NCBI GenBank assembly: GCA_903923345.1
Contig: CAIXXI010000354.1
Location: 1-5,437, forward strand
Reading direction: 5' to 3'
Source of the DNA: an uncultured Burkholderiales bacterium
GTDB lineage: Bacteria; Pseudomonadota; Gammaproteobacteria; Burkholderiales; Burkholderiaceae_E
Length of the DNA: 5,437 nucleotides
Below are positions 1 through 5,437 of this stretch, piece after piece; the first letter of the stretch is position 1, and each line of letters starts with the position of its first letter. A model generated the notes under the pieces. The model made no database searches. It worked only from the letters and a program-made list of their open reading frames with translations, and was not told the DNA's origin. The position numbers and the translations under genes are program-made.

Positions 1-452
1 CCCATCGAGCGCAAAAACGCCTGAGCCTGCTCGAGCGAGACCGCACCGTCACTGCCGGCAATCAGCGGCACACCGCAGCGTGCGGCCAGGGCCTTGGCCT
101 TGACCTTGTCGCCGAAGGTCTCCAGTGCCTCGACACCCGGCCCGATGAAGCGCACCCCCGCTTTCGCACAGGCCCGCGCCAGCTCGGGGTTCTCGCTCAG
201 GAAACCGTAGCCGGGATGCAGGGCATCGCAGCCGGATGCCTGCGCTGCAGCAACGACCGCCGCGACATCCAGGTAGGCCCGAGCACCCGCGCCCGGCAAC
301 GCGACCGACTCGTCGGCCTGGCGCACATGCAGGGAGGTCGCATCGTCCGAAGCGAAGATCGCGACCGTGGGCAGACCGATCTCGGCGGCCGCGCGGGCGA
401 TCCGGATGGCGATTTCGCCGCGATTGGCAATAAGCAGTTTCTGGAAGCGCAT
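1..452 (-). CDS. Biotin carboxylase-type protein, N-terminal part (runs off left edge)
   Basis: This is the first 150 codons of an ATP-dependent biotin carboxylase domain, which carboxylates biotin with bicarbonate and ATP in acyl-CoA, pyruvate or urea carboxylases. Visible motifs are KLLIANRGEIAIRI (residues 5-18), the HPGYGFLSEN signature (79-88), RFIGP (101-105) and GDK with Lys116, which matches the position of the ATP-binding Lys116 of E. coli AccC. The ATG at 450-452 has an AGGAA ribosome binding site at 460-464 with a 7-nt spacer. The C-terminal ATP-grasp part lies outside the window. It could therefore be a stand-alone AccC-like subunit (about 450 aa), an acyl-CoA carboxylase alpha chain, or a long multidomain carboxylase with biotinyl and carboxyltransferase domains. 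It is divergent from the selenoprotein gene at 583. The domain call is firm; the substrate is unknown. Confidence 0.92.
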   Translation of the reverse strand, partial: MRFQKLLIANRGEIAIRIARAAAEIGLPTVAIFASDDATSLHVRQADESVALPGAGARAYLDVAAVVAAAQASGCDALHPGYGFLSENPELARACAKAGVRFIGPGVEALETFGDKVKAKALAARCGVPLIAGSDGAVSLEQAQAFLRSM

Positions 453-582
453 GGGATTTTTCCTGTGGACCTCTGGGTGTATACAACGACTGTGCCGAAT
501 GCGGCACCCATGACGTTTCGTTGTTTGCGCAAGCGACATCGAACGGTTCGCACCCGCATGCCATCCCCTCCAGGAGACGCCC
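453..582. promoter_or_regulatory. Divergent intergenic region with short palindromes
   Basis: This 130-bp spacer must hold the start signals of both the leftward carboxylase gene and the rightward selenoprotein gene. It contains four short symmetric elements: TGTATACA at 478-485, GTGCCG-AATG-CGGCAC at 492-507, TTGCGCAA at 525-532 and CGAAC-G-GTTCG at 540-550. TGTATACA resembles the TNGTATACNA-like operators of GntR/FCD-type regulators, but no regulator gene is visible here. I see no convincing sigma-70 -35/-10 pair on either strand. A weak sigma-54-like match lies at 482-497 on the minus strand. Regulatory function is inferred from position and symmetry only. Confidence 0.45.
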
Positions 583-1416
583 ATGTCCCGCATCACCCAT
601 CGAGCCCAGGTCAGTTACATCGACCGCACGCGCGAGTACTACGCCGCGCAGGGTTATGAAGCCCCGTATGCCTGGGCACGTCACACCGACGTCCCGTTCG
701 CGCCACTGCCCAGGCCGCTGTCCGAGTGCCGGGTCGCCCTGGTCACCACCGCCAGCCCCTGGCATGAAGACCCGGCGCATCGACCCAGGCCGTTTACTCG
801 GCAGCCCGTCTGGTCAGCCCCCAGCAGCCCGCCGCCTGAGGTGCTGTTCACCGACAACCTCGCCTGGGACAAGGAGAGCACACACACCCGGGATGTGGAA
901 TCGTTCCTGCCCCTGAACCTGTTGGCGCAGGCCGCCAGCGAAGGTCGCATCGGCAGCGTGAGCCCGAGGTTCTATGGCGTGCCCACCGAATACTCGCAGG
1001 GCCGGACACAACGCGAAGATGCGCCGGCGGTGCTGGCGATGTGCCGCGAGGACCAGGTCGATGTCGCTCTGATCGCCGCGCTCTGACCCGTCTGTCACCA
1101 GACCGTGAGTCTGGTCAGTCGGTATCTGGCGGCAAACGGCATCCCGACCGTGGTAGTGGGTTCAGCCCGTGACATCGTGGACGAGTGCGGCGTGGCGCGG
1201 TTCGTGTTCAACGACCTTCCCTTGGGCAACCCCTATGGCAAGCCGGATGATCGGTCCATGCAGCGCGCCACCCTGGGCTATGCACTGGATCTCCTTGAAT
1301 CGGCGCGACTGCCCCGAACCACGGTGCAGACCCCGTTCAGATGGAGCGAGGACGAATCATGGCGGGCAGTCTATGCACGCGTGGATGAGACCAACCGCGA
1401 GGCGTTAAGGAAATAG
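583..1416 (+). CDS. GrdB/PrdB-like selenoprotein (glycine/sarcosine/betaine/D-proline reductase selenoprotein B family), UGA read as Sec
   Basis: I read this as one 277-residue protein interrupted in conventional translation by UGA at 1084-1086 (Sec168). The reading frame continues without a shift as U-P-V-C-H-Q-T-V to a TAG at 1414-1416, giving a UxxC redox pair (Sec168/Cys171). Family-like features are FTDN (89-92), EGRIGS (120-125), the VDVALIAAL strand before Sec, the ANGIPTVVV segment (184-192) and LPLGNPYGKP (212-221). Characterised members are catalytic subunits of clostridial glycine, betaine or D-proline reductases, where Sec attacks the substrate. The length is nearer PrdB (about 240 aa) than GrdB (about 430 aa). 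The start at 583 has AGGAGA at 572-577. No Grd/Prd partner subunit is seen, so the reductase substrate and even a reductase role are unproven in this setting. A standard caller would give two ORFs (583-1086 and a GTG start at 1105). Confidence 0.85.
1084..1086 (+). other. In-frame UGA codon, predicted selenocysteine 168
   Basis: The codon lies between ...ALIAAL and PVCHQTV in an otherwise open frame. The residue three downstream is Cys, so it completes a UxxC motif at the position where this family has its catalytic Sec or Cys. A nonsense mutation of a Cys codon (TGT or TGC to TGA) is the alternative; the hairpin that follows argues against it. Confidence 0.83.
1088..1122 (+). promoter_or_regulatory. 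Predicted bacterial SECIS stem-loop
   Basis: The hairpin begins two bases after the UGA. The apical stem is a perfect 7 bp: ACCAGAC (1097-1103) with GTCTGGT (1109-1115), closing a 5-nt loop CGTGA (1104-1108). Below it, CTG (1092-1094) pairs with CAG (1116-1118) with a two-base TC bulge at 1095-1096, and CCG (1088-1090) pairs with CGG (1120-1122) across a T-T mismatch. The loop opens 17 nt after the UGA and has G as its second base. This agrees with the known bacterial pattern (small apical loop with an early G, roughly 16-37 nt after UGA, bulge on the 5' side), recognised by the elongation factor SelB. The hairpin lies inside the coding sequence, as expected for bacterial SECIS elements. Confidence 0.8.
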
Positions 1417-1638
1417 GGCGAGGCGAGACGGGCGTTGCAAGCGGCCAAGGGGGGCTGATCGGGCCGGAGCTTGGCTTAGGTCGGCGTGAGGCCCGGGATG
1501 TTGTTCGAGAAAGCGAAGGGAACTTTCGGCAGCCGTTCGAAGTTGCAGCGCCACCCTTTCCGAGGCTTCCCTCCGGTAATACGCCAACTGGTGCCGTAAA
1601 TCGCTTCTTGCTTTGGCCCTGAGCAGCGCGCTTTTCAA
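1405..1638 (-). pseudogene. ParE/RelE-like toxin, C-terminally truncated remnant
   Basis: Read from a TTG at 1636-1638, the product begins LKSALLRAKARSDLRHQLAYYRR-type sequence and runs through ALQLRTAAESSLRFLEQHPG. This is the typical N-terminal half of ParE-like ribonuclease/gyrase-type toxins: a basic start, then 'AKARxDL...YY', then 'AAExxLxFLEQHPG'. After about residue 49 (near 1492) the family pattern (a glycine-rich turn, then the Trp/Arg-containing beta sheet) is lost. The last 28 residues are Pro/Ser/Arg-rich and end at a TAA inside the 3' end of the selenoprotein gene. Normal members have about 95-100 residues; this ORF has 77. The TTG overlaps the antitoxin stop (TTGA), a layout typical of intact TA operons. 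I infer a dead toxin, although a divergent C-terminus cannot be excluded. Confidence 0.6.
1417..1634. other. Selenoprotein downstream region containing only toxin remnant
   Basis: The stretch after the selenoprotein stop codon holds no plus-strand gene and no clear terminator with a T-tract. Its only recognisable content is the minus-strand ParE-like remnant. The part from 1417 to about 1492 matches nothing I recognise and probably covers the break point where the toxin gene was cut. Confidence 0.5.
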
Positions 1639-1780
1639 GGCTTGGACAGACCGCGCGCGACCGACTTCATCTCTGTCCAATCTGCAGACGTCATGGGTGT
1701 CGCAGCACCTGACTCGAGCCCTTCGATGACAAGGTGACGAAGGCGCCGCTTAGCCCGCTTGGATTCCGGGTGGGCTCCAG
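1635..1780 (-). pseudogene. ParD-like antitoxin, N-terminally truncated remnant
   Basis: The C-terminal half of a ParD/CopG-type antitoxin is recognisable: ESKRAKRRLRHLVIEGLESGAATPMTSADWTEMKSV follows the usual toxin-binding tail pattern (charged helix, 'L..LI.EGLxSGxAxPMTxxDW'). The ribbon-helix-helix DNA-binding part that should precede it is missing. Upstream in the same frame are a few residues from a hairpin region (VDNYFFVIMLSG) that do not look like ParD. The open frame continues upstream to an ATG at 1841, but that start lies inside the terminator hairpin and is not credible. The stop TGA at 1635-1637 overlaps the toxin's TTG. Without the DNA-binding domain it should neither autoregulate nor act as a complete antitoxin. 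The left limit of homology (about 1770-1780) is approximate. Confidence 0.6.
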
Positions 1781-1806
1781 ACAGCATGATCACGAAGAAA
1801 TAGTTG

Positions 1807-1850
1807 TCAACGCTGTTGAGCGGCGGGCCCTTGCCGCTCAACAGCGCTGA
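1807..1850 (-). terminator. Strong hairpin after the ABC transporter operon
   Basis: A perfect 14-bp inverted repeat, CGCTGTTGAGCGGC (1811-1824) with GCCGCTCAACAGCG (1833-1846), encloses an 8-nt loop (GGGCCCTT). Three further pairs (TCA/TGA) extend the stem across one A-C mismatch. It begins 4 nt after the stop codon of the DppC-like gene in the direction of transcription. The bases that follow on the minus strand (TTGACAACTATTTCTTC) are only moderately T-rich, so it may be an imperfect intrinsic terminator or an mRNA 3'-end stabiliser. Confidence 0.75.
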
Positions 1851-1853
1851 TGC

Positions 1854-2687
1854 CTACCGCTTCATCGTCGGGTCGAGCGCCACCCTCAAGGACTCACCCA
1901 GGGTATTGAACGCCAGTGCCGTGAGCAAGATGGCCAGGCCCGGCGGGTACATCTGAGCAGGCGCAATTTCCATGTTCTGGTAGGCACGCGCCAACATGGA
2001 GCCCCAGCTTGGGTTGGGGGGCTGAATGCCCAGGCCCAGAAAGCTCAGGCTGGCCTCGGCCAGCAGCGCGCCGGCCAACAGCAGCGTGACCTGCACGATG
2101 ACCGGTTGAATGGCGTTGGGCAGCACATGCCGCCACAGGATGCGCGCATTCGAAGCCCCCAGGCAACGGGCGGCGTCCACATACAGCTCCTGCCTCACCA
2201 CCAATGCACGCGCCCGCACCAACCGAGCGATTTGCGGCGAGAACACGATCCCCACCGCAATCATCCCGTTGGTCAGGCCGATGCCCAGCGCGCCGGTCAC
2301 CGCGATGGCAAGAACGATCGCCGGAAATGACAGCAGCGCATCGATGAATCGGCTAATCCCATCGTCGATCCAGCCGCCGCGAAACCCGGCCAGCAGACCC
2401 ACCGGCACCCCGATGAGGGTCGCAATGCTCACCGCCAGAAAACTGGCATAGAGCGTAGCAGGCGCCCCATGGATGAGCCGCGAGAGCACATCGCGACCCA
2501 GGTCGTCAGTGCCCAGCAGATGTGCCGCGTCGGGCTCGGCAAGCGACAGGTTGGCGTCTTGCACGATCGGTGAATAGGGCGCGATCCATGGAGCCGCAAT
2601 CGAGACCATCACCAGCAGCAGCAAAAAGCCCAGGCTCAGGGCCGCACGCGTGTCAGACTTCAACCATGCGAGCACGCCGCCCATCAC
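1854..2687 (-). CDS. Peptide-type ABC transporter permease, DppC/OppC-like
   Basis: This is one of two inner-membrane channel subunits of a peptide/opine/nickel-class ABC importer; it pairs with the DppB-like product. The 277-residue protein has an N-terminal transmembrane helix (about 15-35), then the OppC signature LGTDDLGRDVLSRLIHGA (58-75), several more hydrophobic segments (about 80-101, 115-134, 138-150, 196-219, 248-262) and the EAA loop that docks on the ATPase (YVDAARCLGASNARILWRH, 169-187, followed by LPNAI). Length is normal for the family. The start is a GTG at 2685-2687 or the ATG immediately after it (2682-2684). Both overlap the stop of the upstream permease, so the two are translationally coupled. 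The stop TAG is followed by a strong hairpin, making this the last gene of the operon. Substrate cannot be told from permeases. Confidence 0.93.
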   Translation of the reverse strand: MMGGVLAWLKSDTRAALSLGFLLLLVMVSIAAPWIAPYSPIVQDANLSLAEPDAAHLLGTDDLGRDVLSRLIHGAPATLYASFLAVSIATLIGVPVGLLAGFRGGWIDDGISRFIDALLSFPAIVLAIAVTGALGIGLTNGMIAVGIVFSPQIARLVRARALVVRQELYVDAARCLGASNARILWRHVLPNAIQPVIVQVTLLLAGALLAEASLSFLGLGIQPPNPSWGSMLARAYQNMEIAPAQMYPPGLAILLTALAFNTLGESLRVALDPTMKR

Positions 2688-3649
2688 GCGATCCTCGGAT
2701 CGAGCACGGTGTAGAGCACATCGGCGATCAGGTTCACCGTGATGACCACCAGCACCATCACGAACACCACGCCTTGCACCACGGGCAGATCGCGATGCAC
2801 CGCGCCGTTGACGATGAGATTGCCCATACCCGGAATGGCGAAGACCGCCTCAACCACCACGGTGGCGGCTAGCATACGGTTAAAGAGCAAGGTGGCCACG
2901 GTCAGCAGGTTCACGCCAACATTCTTCAGGCCGTGCTTCCACAAAATCTGACGGGGTGCCAGGCCTTTGGCATGCAGCGTGCGCACCGGCGGCGACGACA
3001 GAAACTCCACCATCGAGCTGCGCAGCTGACGCGACACTTCAGCCACGCCTCCGGCGGCCAATGCGAGCGCCGGCAACAACGCATGGTGCAGTGACTTCAG
3101 CGGATCGTCTTTAAACGGCACCGACCCGGTGGCAGGAAACCAGCCAAATTCCAGCGCCAGCCAGGACACCAGGATCATGCCCAGCCAGAAGTTGGGCACG
3201 GCGATGCCCAGTGAGGCGATCGAGGTGACCGTGCGATCGAGCGCGCTGTCGGGGCGGCTGGCCGCCAGCAGGCCGAGCGGCACGCCGATGGACAGCGCCA
3301 GCGTCATGGCCAGCAGCACGATCAGCAGCGTATTGGGAAAGCTGCGCGCAATCGACACCGCCACCGCCTCGCCCGAAGCCAGCGACTTCGACAGATCGCC
3401 CTGCACCGCATGAGCCAGCCAGCTGCCGTATTGCACGAGGAACGGGCGGTTGAGCCCATACATCTCGCGGATCTCGGCAATGCGCTCATCCGTGGCGTTC
3501 TCGCCTGCGAGGGTGATCGCAATGTCTCCGGGCATGAGCTTGAGCAGCCCGAACACGACGAGCGTGGCCAGGATGAGCACCGGCACCGCCTGTACGAGGC
3601 GGCGCCGGATGACCCGGCGTCGGGAGGGCGTGAACAGCGACGCAAACAT
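2684..3649 (-). CDS. Peptide-type ABC transporter permease, DppB/OppB-like
   Basis: This is the first channel subunit of the importer, 321 residues. Hydrophobic segments lie near 21-39, 107-131, 141-167, 189-202, 246-268 and 292-314. The extracytoplasmic region after helix 1 carries the usual OppB pattern (MPGD, then 'EIREMYGLNRPFLVQYGSWL' at 59-78). The EAA cytoplasmic loop is RTLHAKGLAPRQILWKHGLKN (223-243), with the conserved AKGL, and the C-terminus ends in the family's LDPRI. The start ATG at 3647-3649 lies 33 nt after the binding-protein gene. It has no good Shine-Dalgarno site just upstream, so translation may depend on coupling with the gene before it. The stop overlaps the start of the DppC-like gene. 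Confidence 0.93.
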   Translation of the reverse strand: MFASLFTPSRRRVIRRRLVQAVPVLILATLVVFGLLKLMPGDIAITLAGENATDERIAEIREMYGLNRPFLVQYGSWLAHAVQGDLSKSLASGEAVAVSIARSFPNTLLIVLLAMTLALSIGVPLGLLAASRPDSALDRTVTSIASLGIAVPNFWLGMILVSWLALEFGWFPATGSVPFKDDPLKSLHHALLPALALAAGGVAEVSRQLRSSMVEFLSSPPVRTLHAKGLAPRQILWKHGLKNVGVNLLTVATLLFNRMLAATVVVEAVFAIPGMGNLIVNGAVHRDLPVVQGVVFVMVLVVITVNLIADVLYTVLDPRIA

Positions 3650-3682
3650 GGGGAATGGAGGTCGGTTGCGGTGACGGGCCGG

Positions 3683-5293
3683 TCAGCCCAGCGAGAGAAA
3701 CTCGTACTTGGGCTTGCCCAGCAGGTTGGGTTTGTAGCCCTGCACTTTCTTCGTGACCACCGTGAGCTCCGACTGGAACGCCAGCGGCAGCACTGCGGCG
3801 TTCTCCATGACCAGCCGCTGGATGCGCCCCAGCACCTGCTTGCGCACTTCCTGATTCTCACTGGCCCGTGCCTCGGGCAAGAGCTTCTGAAGCTCTGGCG
3901 AAATCTCGACGCGACCCGCGTTGAAATACGCCTCCTTGCCGTACATCAGGCCATAGCTCATGGCCGGGTCGGGTCGGCCGGTCCAGGCCGCCAGCAGTGC
4001 ATCGAACTTCTTTTCGGCACCGAAGAACTGCGCGGAAATTTCAGGGATGCTGCCATTGATGAATTTCAAACGAATGCCCACCTGGCGCAACTGCTCCATC
4101 AGGATTTCGCCGCGGCGCACCGCGTCCTGATCGCTGTAGCCGCCCACCACCACATCGACGCCATCCTTGAATCCGGCCTCGGCCAACAATGCGCGAGCCT
4201 TGTTGGGATCGTGCGGATACAGGGTGGACACCGACTTGTCCCAGGCCCAGTGCGAGCTGGGCAACTGCATGGTTGCGGGCTCGCCAATACCGGAGAAAGC
4301 CTGCTTCACAAAGGCGTCGCGGTCCACAGCAAAAAGGATCGCCTGACGCACCTTGAGGTTGTCGAGCGGCTTGCGCGCCAGATTGAAATACATCTGCGTG
4401 CAATAGACCGTAGGGCCCTGGATCAGGGTCAGGTCCTTGTTGCGATCAACCACCGGTTTCAAGCGCGGGGGCATGGCATACATCATGTCGTTCTGGCCGG
4501 CCGACACCGAGCGCAGGCCTGTGGCCAGCTCGGGGATGATGGCGAAGTCGATGCCATCGACAAAGCCACGGTCCTTGCGCCAGTACTTGTCGAACTTGCG
4601 CACGGAAATCTTTTGATTGTCGGCCCAGCTGACGAATTTCCAGGGCCCTGCGCCCACCGGTGTGCGATCGTGCTCCTTGCCCAGTGCGGTGACTGCCTTG
4701 GGCGAGCTCATCATGCCCGCTCGATCCGAGAGGATCGCCGGCAGTGCGGTATCAGGCCGCGACAAATTCACTTTCACCTGCAGCGGCCCCGTCACATCGA
4801 CCGACGCAATGCTGGAGAGGTCGGCCTTGATGTTGGAGCGGGCATCGGTGCGGCCGCGATCCAGGTTGAATTTCACGGCCTCAGCATCCAGTGGTGTGCC
4901 GTCATGAAAGAGGATGCCGGGCTTGATTGTGAGCACGAGCGTCTTGGTGTCGGGCCAAGCCCAGTCAGCCAACCCGGGCACGGGCTTGAGCGTGGCGTAG
5001 TCCCACTCCACCAGCGTGTCGAAGACTGGCCACAGGAAGGTGTGGTCAGTGCCAGCGCCTCCGGTGTACGGATCCATGCTCGACGGATTGGTCTGGCCCG
5101 AGATGCGCAAAATGCCGCCGCGCTTGGCGTTGGGCACGCCCTGAGCACCGGCCGAGCCGGGGAGCAGGGCTGCAAACCCGCCCGCAGCTAGCATGGCGAA
5201 GAGTTCGCGGCGCGACAGCCGCGTGGCGTCGACCACGGGCAAGTCGGTCACCAGTGCGTCGAACATCGTGTCGGAATCGGGTGCTTGCGTCAT
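3683..5293 (-). CDS. Periplasmic solute-binding protein, family 5 (peptide/opine/nickel type), Tat signal
   Basis: This is the extracytoplasmic receptor of the importer: 536 residues, the usual size for SBP family 5. It has a long N-terminal region with the twin-arginine pattern S-R-R-E-L-F (27-32), a hydrophobic stretch (33-45) and a likely cleavage site after SAGA (residue 50), so export folded through Tat is predicted. Family 5 landmarks are GGILRI (59-64), FDTLVEWD (91-98), FHDGTPLDAEAVKFNLDR (129-146), 'PVGAGPWKFVSW', 'VRQAILFAVDRDAFV' and the late 'DPNKARALLAEAGF'. The ATG at 5291-5293 has AGGA at 5300-5303 with a 6-nt spacer. The next gene is 33 nt downstream. The ligand is undetermined: members bind di- and oligopeptides, glutathione, nickel chelates, opines and sugars. 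Confidence 0.94.
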   Translation of the reverse strand: MTQAPDSDTMFDALVTDLPVVDATRLSRRELFAMLAAGGFAALLPGSAGAQGVPNAKRGGILRISGQTNPSSMDPYTGGAGTDHTFLWPVFDTLVEWDYATLKPVPGLADWAWPDTKTLVLTIKPGILFHDGTPLDAEAVKFNLDRGRTDARSNIKADLSSIASVDVTGPLQVKVNLSRPDTALPAILSDRAGMMSSPKAVTALGKEHDRTPVGAGPWKFVSWADNQKISVRKFDKYWRKDRGFVDGIDFAIIPELATGLRSVSAGQNDMMYAMPPRLKPVVDRNKDLTLIQGPTVYCTQMYFNLARKPLDNLKVRQAILFAVDRDAFVKQAFSGIGEPATMQLPSSHWAWDKSVSTLYPHDPNKARALLAEAGFKDGVDVVVGGYSDQDAVRRGEILMEQLRQVGIRLKFINGSIPEISAQFFGAEKKFDALLAAWTGRPDPAMSYGLMYGKEAYFNAGRVEISPELQKLLPEARASENQEVRKQVLGRIQRLVMENAAVLPLAFQSELTVVTKKVQGYKPNLLGKPKYEFLSLG

Positions 5294-5368
5294 GTCAGGT
5301 CCTGTTGATGATTGGTTGTTGAGTTTGGTGAGTCAGGTTCGGGCGTGGCGTTCAATGAGGGCGATCGT
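5294..5368 (-). other. Short spacer between ATPase gene and binding-protein gene
   Basis: This 75-nt gap holds the binding-protein ribosome binding site but no hairpin with a T-tract and no clear promoter. The C/A-rich leader (CACCAAACTCAACAACC region) is likely unstructured. It is consistent with read-through in one operon. Confidence 0.5.
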
Positions 5369-5437
5369 TCAGCCCGGCGGCCCCTGAGTACTTGCAAAGT
5401 GGCAGGCCACCCAGTGACTGGGACGCAGCTCACGCCA
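5369..5437 (-). CDS. Peptide-type ABC transporter ATPase, OppF/DppF-like, C-terminal end only
   Basis: Only the last 22 codons are in the window: WRELRPSHWVACHFASTQGPPG, then TGA at 5369-5371. The 'L.P.HWVACHF' stretch is the terminal part of the oligopeptide/dipeptide ATPase C-terminal domain, where the family usually has a 'GH.VACH(Y/L/F)' end with a conserved Cys-His. The gene is 75 nt upstream of the binding-protein gene on the same strand, giving the order ATPase, receptor, permease, permease. The Walker motifs lie outside the window. The call depends on this short tail plus context. Confidence 0.72.
   Translation of the reverse strand, partial: WRELRPSHWVACHFASTQGPPG

Noticed and set aside
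49..780. 243-codon open frame on the minus strand
   Set aside because: It overlaps the real carboxylase frame on the same strand and the selenoprotein gene on the other. Its product is a Gly/Arg/Cys-rich out-of-frame translation.
583..1086. Selenoprotein gene regarded as a nonsense-mutated pseudogene
   Set aside because: The frame is intact on both sides, the UGA occupies the catalytic Sec/Cys position of a UxxC motif, and a well-formed hairpin follows at the right distance. It remains the main alternative if selenocysteine machinery is absent.
1105..1416. Separate short gene starting at GTG 1105
   Set aside because: The GTG lies in the loop of the predicted SECIS and has no ribosome binding site. 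The sequence just upstream in the same frame (PVCHQT) belongs to the same protein.
1635..1841. Complete 68-residue antitoxin gene starting at 1841
   Set aside because: The ATG and first codons lie inside the hairpin after the ABC operon, no ribosome binding site is evident, and the N-terminal residues do not resemble a ribbon-helix-helix domain.
2106..2951. Several plus-strand open frames of 65-116 codons within the permease genes
   Set aside because: All are antisense shadows of the two permease genes, with Arg/Thr/His-rich products and no recognisable domains.
3410..5191. Very long open frame (593 codons) on the plus strand
   Set aside because: It lies antisense to the binding-protein gene, whose family 5 motifs, Tat signal and ribosome binding site are clear. 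The antisense product is His/Arg-rich with no recognisable domain, a typical artefact of GC-rich codon bias.
1..5437. CRISPR array, tRNA, rRNA or insertion sequence
   Set aside because: I saw no regularly spaced repeats, no cloverleaf-like segments, no transposase motifs and no terminal repeat pairs in the window.

Overview
The window (5,437 bp, GC-rich, with Gram-negative style Shine-Dalgarno sites and strongly GC-biased third codon positions) looks like a proteobacterial chromosome, most likely a betaproteobacterium of the Burkholderiales type. That placement rests on codon style and gene families, not on any marker gene.

Layout. (1) Positions 1-452, minus strand: N-terminal 150 codons of a biotin carboxylase-type protein that runs off the left edge. 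(2) 453-582: a compact divergent intergenic region with several short palindromes and a weak sigma-54-like element. (3) 583-1416, plus strand: one gene that a standard gene caller would split in two. It has an in-frame UGA at 1084-1086, followed directly by a UxxC-type redox motif and by a stem-loop placed like a bacterial SECIS. I read it as one 277-residue selenoprotein of the glycine/sarcosine/betaine/D-proline reductase 'selenoprotein B' (GrdB/PrdB-like) family. (4) 1405-1780, minus strand: a decayed ParD/ParE-like toxin-antitoxin pair. The antitoxin lacks its N-terminal DNA-binding part and the toxin lacks its C-terminal part, but the TTGA start/stop overlap is preserved. (5) 1807-1850: a long, nearly perfect hairpin directly after the last gene of an ABC operon, probably its terminator. 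(6) 1854-5437, minus strand: the distal part of a peptide-type (Opp/Dpp) ABC importer operon, in transcription order ATPase C-terminus (partial) - Tat-exported family 5 binding protein - DppB-like permease - DppC-like permease.

How the genes work together. The ABC cluster is a conventional uptake system: the periplasmic binding protein captures a peptide or other small solute, two membrane subunits form the channel, and the OppF/DppF-like ATPase powers it. The selenoprotein and the biotin carboxylase-like gene are divergently transcribed from a shared 130-bp region and may be co-regulated, but the sequence does not show their substrate. The most notable item is the UGA-containing selenoprotein gene. 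The TA remnant and the hairpin mark the border between the selenoprotein locus and the transporter operon.
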